Source: Dichomitus squalens LYAD-421 SS1 (lineage: Eukaryota > Basidiomycota > Agaricomycetes > Polyporales > Polyporaceae). From it: a stretch of DNA of 64,000 nt. The stretch covers positions 435,263 to 499,262 of the forward strand of contig NW_006766899.1 in assembly GCF_000275845.1 (NCBI RefSeq), read 5' to 3'. Both the position numbers and the translations under genes were made by a program. The notes beneath the pieces are model-generated. The model was not told the DNA's origin and searched no databases. It was given only the letters and a program-made list of their open reading frames with translations. This document shows, one piece after another, positions 47,583 through 59,382 of the stretch (position 1 is its first letter; the number at the start of each line of letters is the position of its first letter).

Positions 47583-49219
47583 TGTGGAGGGTGTCTTGTG
47601 GTAGCGTTCGGGGGAGCAAACACAGCGGCCAAGCCAGTGGTCGAGTTTAAAGTGGGGAAAGCGACAGCGCCACAGTCGGCTCCCACCACAGCCTCATTGG
47701 TCTTGGCCGCGCACTGCGCACATTCGGTCGTTTCGAGCTGACTCCAATGTACCTGACGGTCCCGTAGACAATCCTATCGTTCGTCGCATCCTTCATGAGC
47801 ATCTTGAACTGACTATAGTGTCCTCTGTAAAGACAGGATGGAGTACTCTACAGTAGGAGGCACTTGCGAGTGCGCGACCTCTTTCTCACAAGATGCTGCG
47901 CAGACGGAAGGGCAGTGCAACTGTATGACAAAGCGCTGTTCCCACTGACATATCATATGGCCTTGACCTTTCTACGCGCGTTCAGCGATATTCCATGGCG
48001 TTTGAGTGGTGCTGGGCACAACGGTCAACCCGATTTGAATCAATGTTCAACAGTGAGACGGGCCTCTGCGCCCGCATTCGGCTTCGCAGGAAGTGTACAG
48101 CAGTACATGATACTGTGCGTGTGCAAGACGATCTGCATAAGTCGCTTTCCACATACTGAGTGACCATTTCTTGATCAGCTTATCTTGTGTCAGCCACTCT
48201 CCCGGTCTCCGCCGTGCTGTGAACACTGCGGAAGTATAGGGCCGCTCAAGTCTTTTGGACGCAGGACGCAGGACACGTTCAGAGGCCATCGATGGAGGTG
48301 ATAGGCTAAGCGAGACTAGTCGACAAGCTCGCCTTCGAAAGCCCTCGAGCGAGGATGACACTCCTTCGCCCTCACGGAGTGCCTCAAGGGTAGTGTGAAT
48401 CAACGCGGAAAGCATTCATCTTCAACAAACTCGCGACGCATACATTTCTGTGAGACTTGGGACACGACAGACCCCTTAGAAAACAACGGGCACGAGAAAT
48501 GAGGTTGGTACCTTGCCGCCTGCGGCAGGTTCGGCTAGCCCATCACATCCATCAGGGGAGCTCTGAGTGCGCCCTGCGTCCCGCGTCCTCAAGAATTGAG
48601 CCGCGGCCCTTGTAAGTAAGCTTACACCGGGGGAGGACACGAGGATCTGTGATCTCGTCAATGCAACTCAACCATAGTACATGTCGACGTCGGTATATGT
48701 ATGTATATTGATGCTCCTTTGATTCGAATTGCCCGAAGAATCGCCTGAAGTCGAAGTATGTATGCTCGATCGGCGATCGGAACACAAGTATCAACACAAC
48801 TTGAGCTGCGGAAGAATCCATAGGCAAACTGCGCGTAGTAACGTGCCATCATCTTCCCTTAAGTCGGTTCCTTAGCGGCAGGAGATGTCGCTACGATGCT
48901 TAAGATGAGGGCTAGCCCTGAGCTCGTCACCTTCAGAATATACAGTTGCTAGGCATCACACTCTCCGTCACAGCGAAGCGGATATAGGAAAGGCGAATGA
49001 CATTCTAGGTATCGTCAACGTACGTGTACAGACATGCACACGGTCTACTAAATACAACATCATGATCATAGGGTCAGGTATACACATGCTCGCCCAGTCC
49101 TCCGCGACCTGCCCGACAGGACGATCGATCCCACGCAGTAACAGGGCTAGACACGCAGGGCGCGGGCGCATCCCCGCACAAGCCAGTGCACGCAGAGCCT
49201 GCGCAACCCCGAGCAGCCT
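47583..49219. other. Intergenic spacer
   Basis: About 1.6 kb with no gene or repeat recognised. It separates the start of the RCR-like gene from the 3' end of OPT copy 2. Confidence 0.5.
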
Positions 49220-51907
49220 CTACCAGGAGGTAGGTCCGAAGGTCCCGGAAGCTGGGACCGCGCGGAGCGGAGCGGACGCGGCGTCGGCGGTGTTGATGCC
49301 GACGGTGTTGCCCCACCACGTCGCGATCGAGTTCTCGCCGATGGTGCCGTTTTTGGGGTACTGGAGGGCGAAGAAGATGAGGATGACGGAGATCGCGACG
49401 CCCGAGTCGAGGCCGGCGGACAGGATGTAGTTGTACTTCGTCCACCACGAGAAGTGGCGGCGGCGGATGACGTAGTTGAAGATGAACGCGGTGATCGTCC
49501 AGGGCACGTAGTTGAGCGCGGACGCGGGCGGGATGTAGCCCGTGCCGGCGAAGATGACCGGGAAGTTGACGTACTTGATGAACGAGTTCGGCCACTTGAG
49601 CGAGATGGCGTACGCGATGCAGGGGAGGATGGCGCCGATGAGGAAGAAGAAGACGAGACCGTAGTAGATCTGGCCCGACGAGAACTGTCGCTGGGGCCCG
49701 ATAACTCCCCAGATGATGGATGCGGTGCCGAAGACCTCGGTACTGGGGCATATGAAGCCGTCCTTCTGGTGGGGGTCGCACATATTGGGGATGTTAGTGA
49801 ACATCCAGGACTGGACACCGAGCTGTACGGTGAGTCCGACAATCGTGGCAACGACCTGGGACCAGAACATCGGGCGTGGGCTGCGCAGAAGCGTGTGTTA
49901 TCAACCTGGGACCTACCCACGAAAGCGATTGTGTGGTACTTACGGCACCTTCATGTAGTGGCCGAGCTTGAAGTCCGACGTGAACGCCAACGCCTGGGCC
50001 ATCGTAATGTAACCAAACGTCTTGAACATCATCATCGCAATAGGGCGGCCGGGGAGTGCATAGCCGACGATCAGCTCCGCAATAACGTTCAGGCCGACCT
50101 GCTGGTTGGTGATAGCCTGGATCATACCGATGGGCACCGTGTAGACGAACGAAATCGCGAGCGCGAGCACAAGAGCCCAGATCGGCATCTGAGTGTGCCA
50201 GACCTCGATGGACACAGCACCGAAGACGAACATGGTGACGAAGATCACCGCATACCACCATTCCGGTACCTGAGGATAACGCGACATGAGGCGGGCGTGG
50301 ATATCGGGCTGCTCCGACAGCGCGCGCCGGGCCTGGATCCAGATCTGCTTGCGGAAGTAGAGGAAGGTGTGCGTAATCGTCGCAGTGATGGAGGCGAAGG
50401 ACAAGCCGTACGATAGCGCGAAGGTCGTCGAGAGGAAAAGAGGCGAGTACGCCTTGTACTTCTCCACGTCGAGCGTTGCTTCCGGCGTCAGGATCTGAGA
50501 CACGTCGTAGGACCCGCCCGTGTTGTCGAAGGATCCGCGCGAGGAGATCGGGAGATACTTGGCGTACCATGTGTTGGTGTAGTAGAGTATCGGAGTGAGG
50601 AACCAGAAGAAGAACACGAAACCGGCAGCGACGTTCGCGGACGCCCACCAGGGCGTGGCAAGGGGCGAGCCGATGTACGCAATCTGGGACCAGTCGAAGG
50701 TGATGAGGGACATCCCCAGACCAGAGTAGTAGCCGAAGAGCTGGTTGACAACGACGTTATTGGGGGCGATCCAGCAGACCCAGTTGAAGAACGAGAGGGC
50801 CGTGAAGATGTATCCGGGGACGAAGTACCAGCAGAACGACCCGATGAACACATACAAGAAGAAGCGTTCACGGGAGATACCTCCACGGTTCCCCATACCC
50901 GCGTAATGCTGCGAATGCAGGGTGTTGAATAGAGCGCAGGTGACGAGGTTCGATGGCCAGATCATGGACGGGGGCGCAACGAGGAACCTGCGAGCAATGC
51001 CGCCAACCGAAAACCCGATCTACATGACGTTCACCATCCTGTCAGATCTGACACTCAGAGACATGGATATGCGAGACTTGAACCCACAAGCTGCGTGGAC
51101 ATGGTCACCATCCACTGGTAGCCGAAGTTGTAGGTCTGGTTGTAGTACACGCGCTGCACGGCGACAATATCGGTCTGCTCGGCGAATCAGGACAAGGACT
51201 CAGCGTGTGCTCACTGCATGCGACTCACCGCGTACGCGGACTGGTATCCGACGTTGGCCATGATGGTAATGAGCACATGTTCTTTGACGGTGAAAGGGCC
51301 GGGGTTGAGCGAGACGCCGAAGATCTTGACGTTCGGGACGGTGCGCGCCCATAGACGACCGATGGGGTAGGAGAGAAGCTGGGCGACAATCTGGACAGTG
51401 TTACAGGCACGAGGGAAAACAACAATCCGATCATTACACGTCATCTACTGCGGTACGCATAAAGAACATGTTAAACCACTCACACTAGTAACCGTGACGG
51501 AGGGATACCGGAAGAAGAAGAACTGGTTCATGCCGGGGAGGATGATGGACCAGATGAGACCGATAAACCACGCCCGGAAAGTATTCACGGGCATATCGGG
51601 ATCGTCAGTGTTAGCGACGGCGGACCGAACCTCAGGGTAAGGAGAGTCGTCCTCTGCACAGGAGTCATAATGAATACTATAGGGTTAGGAGGAAGAAGAC
51701 GAACCGAGCTCGAGGACATCCTTGTCGAGGTTGGGGTCATCGAACTCGGCAACAGCGGGGACGATGTCGGCTGCACGCGACTATAGTCAGTATGCCGGAC
51801 TGGGACGTGGTGGGGGAAGCGAGAGCAAGTGTACCCTGCTTCTCAGCATCGAGCTTCTTGTCGTCGAAAGAGCTCGCGGAGTGCTTGTCCTCCCGGAGAG
51901 TGGCCAT
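49220..51907 (-). CDS. Oligopeptide transporter (OPT family), copy 2
   Basis: Seven exons on the minus strand: 51835-51907, 51705-51770, 51484-51653, 51229-51390, 51088-51174, 49944-51019 and 49220-49880; 764 aa. The start MATLREDKHSASSFDDKK is hydrophilic. Conserved pieces are DDSPYPEVRSAVANTDDPD, NPGPFTVKEHVLITIMANVG, HYAGMGNRGGISRE, SQIAYIGSPLATPWW and HYMKVPPRPMFWSQVV; it ends FGPTSW. It is closely similar to the copy at 34513-37407 along its whole length. Its first five introns match that copy in position, but it lacks that copy's later four introns and has one of its own at KVP-PRP. It should import small peptides across the plasma membrane. A TTAAATAG motif about 60 bases upstream (near 51965-51972) may be its TATA element. 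Confidence 0.95.
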
Positions 51908-54900
51908 AGTGGGCGACGTGGCGACGCAGAGGGTCGATGAGCGGGAGAGCTTCAGGCGAGGTGGCTATTTAACATCTGTAGCCGCATGAACGTAGTCAGG
52001 TTCGCCAGCCCCCATCAGTATATCCGGGACATGTATCTGTTTCGGTAGTGATCAGGTCCGCCGCCCAGAGATGGAACCTCGCGCATGCGCATGACAGTTC
52101 TTGGGCACAGCTTTATGGCTGAGCTACCGCAGAGATAAGGCCCTTGCCCCAAATGGTTGTATCATATCATTCTTTCGAATGGCGCAGCACATGTGGTATC
52201 TCCAAGACTCGGAACCGGTCGAACGGAACGCACGTAGCCCTACCTCGCGGAGGAGGGGAGAGTGAAAAGGAGGAGAGAAGACATAGGAAATCATTTGTAT
52301 GGGTACTCAGAGATTGATGCTGGTGTTTTGGGCTTCCTGCGCCCGAGGGGTAGCTGACGAGGAAGGGACTTTCTCTGGCCTCTCCGAGTCGGCCCCAATC
52401 ATTGACCGTAGAACGGTCTCCGCCCCGAGGCAGGGGGTGGCTCCAGTGTGTATGTAGTTATCCTTGCCTCATAGCTCCGCCCTCCCTTTGGCAGCCATTT
52501 GTATCTTAATTTATGTGTCTCCCATAATCTCTAGCTCTCATAAGCCAGATACTACAGATTGAACCCTGCATGGAGTGGCCATAATGCTCTTGGGTTGGGC
52601 CAGCCGCTCCGTGATCTGGACTAACGGAGTGTGAATCATGATAACCGAATCTCGGCAGGGGACGTGCCTAGAAATCTCCTTCCGAGTTGGCCCGGTTGGG
52701 CGATGGAAGCAGGCGACCATCCATGATTTGTAGGAAGATCAAGGAGATTCAGAGAAGACAACTGTCGCTAATTTTGACGACAGTTCCAGCTTTTGCTTCG
52801 AAATTAGGGCTTCCGAGGTACACGGGTAGCAGGCGCTTCGGGCCATTCAAGGGAGAGTCGCCGCTTTCATAGCAGCAACTCCCGAAGAGCTTCTGGCTCC
52901 ATGGTCACTGATCCTGCTTTGACAAGCGATACACGCACCTATGGATTTGTCGCACAGAGAATCCTTGCGGGGCAAAGCGGGATGGTCAAACGCCGCGTGG
53001 ATGCTCTCTGACCTTCCTTGCTAGCAACGTCATAACCAATGCGCATGCACCGAGGGCTTTTAGCTCCAGCGGATTGGGGCACAACACTCATCCTGCTTGG
53101 CGGTCCACGCGGGAAGCCGGCGGGAAAGACCCATTCAAGTCGACCGCATGCAACACCTTGCCTGCCAGAGTTTTCTGCCGGGAAAATGTATAGTCCTCCC
53201 CGCACAAGCGAATCAGGAGCTGTGAGCCACTTGGAACGGAGGGCATGTGCCGAAGTTGTACATATGTATAGACGCCACACGAGGTTGAAAGTACTCACTG
53301 TCGCAACATGCTCCGCTCAATGCGACATATGCTTTCGTGTCGTGATTGAGCACGTCGGCGGTCCGCAATTCGAATGGCTGCTTGTTCCCCGAGCTGAAGC
53401 TGTCCCTACATCCTGGAAAATGAAGAGACCCGTGCATATTGAGCATTCCTACCATCTACTGAGACTTACTAGTACCATTGAATTGCCCCTTTTTGTGTCT
53501 AAAGGAGGCTGACATCGGAGAGAATCGGAGAGAGAGATCCCGAGATCAGATCGAGCTCCAATGAGCGCCCAACAGTCACCACAACATCCGAGTCCAAACG
53601 TCGATCCTGATCAATCTCAGTAGCCCCGCTGGAACCATCGCCATGAACGGCATTTTTCAGGCAAAAACAAGTGCGATGTTCGTCTGGATCCGATTCTTAC
53701 TGAAATACACAGTAGAATAAATTCACGCGCCAGGTTGACGGAGCCATGATCTCGTACGGACACGCCGCCACCGCCACCCACTTCCCTGTGGTCTCGTAAC
53801 ACCCACTGTACGTCTGAGACCACTCCCCTGGGACGTTGGCACCTTGGCAGGAAAAAGGAGTGGCGCATCTTTAGGCCTCAAGTGTTACCGCCGGGACGGA
53901 CACGGATATCGCTTCCATGTGATCGTCGTGTCCTCACGCCGATGTCGGGCAGATATCCACATGAACACTTCTCAGGCGTGCACACGACCTGCACGCGGCT
54001 GGCCCCTGGCGGCTCAAGGCCGCCAGTCCTCCTCTGCCGCATGTTCCGTGACTGATGATAAGGAAGGCGGCGCAGATCCGGTGCAAGCGCTGTTCTAGCG
54101 CAGCTGTTGCTGCTAAGCTTTCCATCGTCGTTCACTAATGCTAATGTTTCCTAGGGCACGGGAAGCCAGCAAACCATGATCTGACGGACACTCGTTTTTT
54201 GCGCTGGCGACGGGCACAGCGAATGAGTTGTTCACAACGCAGAACGGGCCAGGGTCAGGGACGTGATGATTGCACGTAGATGCATAGATTTGCGGACCGA
54301 GATGATGCACACGATCCTCATGAATGGCAGTGAAACGAGTGGCCGGCGTTGGCTTGGTGCAAGTCCTGCTGTCATTCACCATCACATCACAGAGATCATG
54401 CACAAGGGGAGGCGGATGACAGCTCTCTTGGCTGAGTTTCGTCGCGGCGATGGCGGATCACGCCAGTGAACAAAACGGGCAAACCACCCGGGACGCACAC
54501 TTGAGATTCACATTGCTTGACAGAACGGGGTGGTTCATTGCGGCTAGGCTGACTCGGGTAGAGCGGCTGCTCGCTGTCGCTCCAACGCAACACCACGATC
54601 AAGGCAGTGGCTCTCGATCTTCCTTCTCCATGGGGTGGAGAACATCGTGGGCTTTGGGAGCCCTGACGGTATATTTTTCGATGACGGTCGATGCAAGACA
54701 CTGGGCGCCGGAGTGGCGCGAGGAACATCGGGGCTCATGAGGGACGTCGGAAGCACGACCATCCCGCCCGGTGGGTTGCCGACATCAGCGGATCGTCGTC
54801 TCCCACATCTCCCTGTCCTTGAGACTCGGCTGCACAAACAGACCGCTCTCTCTTTCTGCCGGCCCAAGACTGCTCCCGGCTCTGATAGTGTCGCAGTGTA

Positions 54901-55280
54901 CCGAGGCGATAACGAGCGTCCTACTAGACAGTACTAAGTTGCGCGCTGCTTGGGACAATCTGCCATGCGGTGCACATGATTGTCTACGGTCCCTGGATGG
55001 GATACCGAGTTGAATGAGTTTATTGAGGCGTTGATGCGCCCTCCGAGGGCACGATGAACTCTGCAACATGGCTCGTTTCGGTGGCGCAAAGCGCATATGG
55101 CAAGTGTTACAGTAAGTAGAGAAGCGGAAGTGCTGTGGACCAAGACGGGTAGACATAGGATGGCTAGCATCGATTTACGGCCGTTCAGGTTGCGTGCCCA
55201 TATCTTCAGAGACACAGAGTTGTATAGGCAGGGACTGATCATGAACCTTGTACATAGACCCGTCCCACCGGCCTACATAC
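51908..55280. other. Gene-poor region, left part
   Basis: No convincing gene over 3.4 kb; open frames are short, basic and without family motifs. The 5' region of OPT copy 2 is at the left end. Confidence 0.45.
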
Positions 55281-55697
55281 TGGATGACTTTCCATAAGCT
55301 ATCTACGGCTCTACGGACGTCCGTAAATCTCTAAACAGACCGATTTGGGCAAGGGGCAGTGTTGCCGACACCAGATCTGAACTCCGCTGATGAAATTTAG
55401 GATACGGACGTCAAAATCTAGGAGGGGGGTCCGACCCCCCTTTCTAAATCTCTAACAGGCCGTAGACAGTCCGTAGACCTCGGCATACGGTGCCGTGACC
55501 ACGAGAAAGGAAGGAGCCATCATGACAAAGCGAACTGCATGCCAAATACAGACATGACATAAGCCACTCCAGTCACGTGCTGATGATGAGCAGAACATGC
55601 CGCCTGTTTAGCGCCCAAGATCCACAGACTGTTTCAAACCCCGCCTAGAAATCTACGGACGTCCGTAGAGCCGTAAATCCTTATGGAAAGTCGTCCA
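55281..55697. mobile_element. MITE-like element with long imperfect inverted repeats (417 bp)
   Basis: The left arm (55281-55333) and right arm (55646-55697) are reverse complements of each other over about 52 bases with few differences: TGGATGACTTTCCATAAG then CTCTACGGACGTCCGTA and CTCTA. Each arm carries its own palindrome, ACGGACGTCCGT. The interior has another hairpin, GGGGGGTCCGACCCCCC (about 55424-55440), and further AAATCT and CCGTAGAC fragments of the arm sequence. There is no coding frame. Size, lack of coding and terminal inverted repeats fit a non-autonomous DNA element; no clear target duplication was identified. Confidence 0.75.
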
Positions 55698-58600
55698 CTT
55701 ACTATACGCTCGCTGGCGAGGAGGGGGATTGCTGAGACGTCCTCTATCCAATCCAGGGCCCGCCCATCACGCGTTGCATATTGTGGGTATGTAGCAGTGA
55801 CAAGCACGCCCTGATTTTCGTGTGAGTCCGCAACATTGATCTTAGCATGTATGCAACATAGGACCTGCGAGCACAGCTAGCTGGACAGTTGAGATGGGAG
55901 AGGACTCTCAGTTGCTGTGATGGGCTAGCATATAGAAGTGATGCATCAGTGTTTAGCTTGAGGGTCGTAGAGCGATCGACAGATGCCCCTGGCGTCCTGA
56001 CCAGGTCCTTATCTGCGTGATTCGGCAGCTAGGACGACCCTTGGATATCTCTAGTGTCGTTGCACAACAACGCTCGGTCGGTCAGGCAACACATGGACGA
56101 AGGTCGCTTTCGAGCGTCGCGGTCTTTTAATCGTAGGCGACCGTCTGCTCGGAAATGTAATCACAAATTGAGCAGGTCCCCGTAATGTCCAAATGCCTCG
56201 GATAAGACGAACACACCCGAGCCTACCAAGCGTACCCCTTGTTCACAGAATGTACGCAAACGACGATGTTGTCTCTATCCTTCATAAACAAGCTGCGGCG
56301 ATGACGTCCGCCTCGGTTCTTGTGAAAGATCGAGTTGCGGCACTGCTGGTGTGCGGAAAGGCGTGACGATAGGGAACGAATATGTACGCTGCTAGCCGTC
56401 ACGACCATCCCCAATCAAGGTGCGTTTACAATTTCTCTGTTGCAATCTTCGAGCTCGTTTGACTGTAGACAACTTGAATGCGGATGAAGGTGTATGGACG
56501 CTGCCACTGGCCCAAACAAGGAATCATCAAGTAAGTAATACATACCCCTTGCCTTGCTCCCAGCTTCTTGTGCCTGTACATGTGGGAGCTATCGGGGTTC
56601 ACAAGGGATAAGCGGCAACATGGTAGCGAGTTGCACTGACATCGCAGCAACCATGTCGCCTTTAGGCCAATTGTCCGCATCTCAACGCTCTTTGTGTGCT
56701 TGCAGCGGGCCGGAAGCAGCAGGACTATTCGTGGATAGTGCTCAGGCCGTCTAGAGAGCACCGCAACTACTGTACGTTCTCCCGGAAGTACGGAGGTACG
56801 AAGAGGCAGTAGAGGGAGAAACGTCGGGAGGTCGCGCCGTTCCCGTCCGTGCTAGAACGGCTCCAGTGTCACATCGTCTGGGGGCACGTCAGCATGCCCA
56901 ATCCATCGTCGTATTTGCGATCGTGCGCCTCGTAGACCCCGAAGACGCCCTCTTCGCAGACAAGGGAATGATCGGGCAGGTGAGAACGTACCGACAGAGT
57001 CCGAGGAAGCATGCGTGCGGTATCCGCCAAGGTACAGGGGTCATTAGGGCAATTGGTAGAATATAAGTGGCGTGTTTGTAGAGGGAATGACGACGGAGAA
57101 GGTCGATAGTGCCATGAAATCGACCGGGCCCGACTTACTTGCGTTGCGTGGCCGCCAATGGATTTTCCAGCATGGCGGTGTAACATCGATTCAATTCACG
57201 AGGGACATTGCGCAAACTGTTGTAATTCTTGAGTCAAAATCTGTAGGCGAACGTTGCGTGGTCCGAAAGAACCTTGACTACCGCGTCCGTGTAGTTTCGG
57301 AGCTGCCAGTGAACTTCAAGTTGAAGTTGAGGATGAGTCGGCGTTGATGAGGTGTTGCGATTGAGTACTGACCATATATTTACTTGCAGCGTATGGCGCA
57401 AGACCGATCATTCCACATAACCATGCTCACTGCGGGGCAGATCCTAGCGCCATTTGTCGATCTGGGTTGGACCTACAACAGTGGGCCCGGTGAAACGTGC
57501 ACCGGAGAGCAAGCCGCGAGTTAGCAAGATGGAAACCACGTGGCGGGCGCTCCGTCCGAGAGCGCGGTGGCCGATGTCGTGTCCGCAATGAGCGCAATGA
57601 GCGCACTCCTCGTCTTCCGCTACTGCTTGTACTGTCTCGACTCTCGACGACGACGCCGACACCTAGACTTTTGTAGGAGGTTCACTGCTTAGGCGGGGGT
57701 GTGTACGTGATAATACTTCTCTTGTCGTTTGTGGGCAATTCCCGCCATGGTCAGTATATTTCGCCCTACACCGCGCGTCCATATCGTCTGACCATCCCAT
57801 CCGCATGTACTTCGGTCGGCACTTGTCATCATCTAGTCTGCACTCTTCAACTTCCAATCGCTGCTGCTCGTGATCCTGCTACTGATCTGCACGTGCACAT
57901 ATGTGCGCGCTGTCGCGCCTCGCCTGATTGACCGGAACAAGGAAGGGTACGTCGTGCTCGCTCCGACAGCTCTCAGTCTTTGCACTTCTTTCCGTTGCGA
58001 CCTTGCTCGGAGTCCATATCCTATCTCACGTCCCTGCACCTGAAGTATTGCATGAAAGTCCATTGGGTTATGACACAACGGAGAGCGGCCAGGGGACATC
58101 GAGGAAAGGATCGGACCAATATCTCAGCCGAACCTCCTCGGTGCGTCCCATCCGGAGGACCGGAGTGACATTCTCTGACGCATCGAGATGTCTCCTTGTC
58201 TTCCGCGACGTGCCTTGCAGCACACTCCTGCTCTTGCGAGTCCAGCCTTCAAGCCCATTGGTTTTTTCCCGATTGGAGGACACGGCTCGATACATTAGGA
58301 TCATGCTGCTAGTCGCAATCATTTCACCGCACCTTCGGCATGCTGAAACAGAAGGAACGCGGGTATGCTGACACGTGCTTCTTCATACGCAGATTCCTGG
58401 GCCTGTTCTGGATGTCTGCACGGATAGGTGAGTGCACGTATCTTCGTTGAATCGGCCAGTAGGCTCAACAATCCTGCTTCGCACCCTCGCTGCAGGGGAA
58501 CGTCTGTCGCCCTATGTCGCGCTTGCATGTGTCGCTATGGCCATCACGCTGCTCGTACAATAGCCACTGGCCGTCCCGCGCTGCCGTCGTGGATGCCCCC

Positions 58601-59382
58601 GTCAATGCATTCTCTCAGTCTTCCCCCGCCTCGGATCTACCCCTCGTACCTGGTTCACCTCCCTGCATGTTCCGTCCCGCAATCTACACTCGGCCTGACA
58701 AGCGATCGGTACCCGCTTCATGCGAAAGGAGCGGGCGCTGCACACACACCCTGTCGCTCTCAGCTGACGTTCAGGCGCATGGCGCTGATCGTGGACCACA
58801 GCTATCATATGCTCCTCTGGACGCTTTTCCACCAGGCCATCGCCGTAGCGCCCCTCTAGTCTAGACCTATTATCTGCTTCATCAGAGCGGCCCCATCCCG
58901 TTTCCCATACCCCCCAAACCAGTGGCTGACCCCGACCCGGCATCCTCCTTCGGCCCCGTTGCCGTATTCGAATCGGGACATCGTCGGCTTCGCAAAGTAC
59001 GATGGAAGTAAAGGCTTGGGATTCTGGAGCAGAGGGCAGGCCTCGCGACGGTTTTACAATGTGTAGTGTATGTATCCTATGGCAGTCTGGATGCGGATAA
59101 TCTATGTGATGGTGTCTGTGAGTGCGTAGATCCACGCAGGTGTTGTGAGGCGACGACGTCGACAACCGGAACTTTAGGAGAAACAGTGCACTCTCGTTTT
59201 CCCTATGGGGAGCTGCGCCTCGAGGCCCGGAATCAGTGAGACTGGGGAAGATAATCATAGCTCTACAATACATTAGTACAGCATGGACAATACAAATGCT
59301 ATCTGGGACACGCCATAACCAACGGGGTGGAACACACGGACGAAAGCAGCGCAGGAACAGGGCAGTCAATGAAGGGAGGGAA
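55698..59382. other. Gene-poor region, right part
   Basis: About 3.7 kb up to the SMC2 stop codon. Minus-strand frames near 56870-57190 and plus-strand frames near 57070-57350 and 57930-58370 were inspected and carry no recognisable domain. Confidence 0.45.

Noticed and set aside
51070..51100. Fragment resembling part of a tRNA (GACTTGAACCCACAAGC)
   Set aside because: It lies in an OPT intron and adjoining exon; no acceptor or anticodon arm can be formed around it.
56866..57347. Short frames near 57 kb (for example FGVYEAHDRKYDDG) as exons of a gene
   Set aside because: No consistent set of splice sites, start codon and family motif could be assembled.
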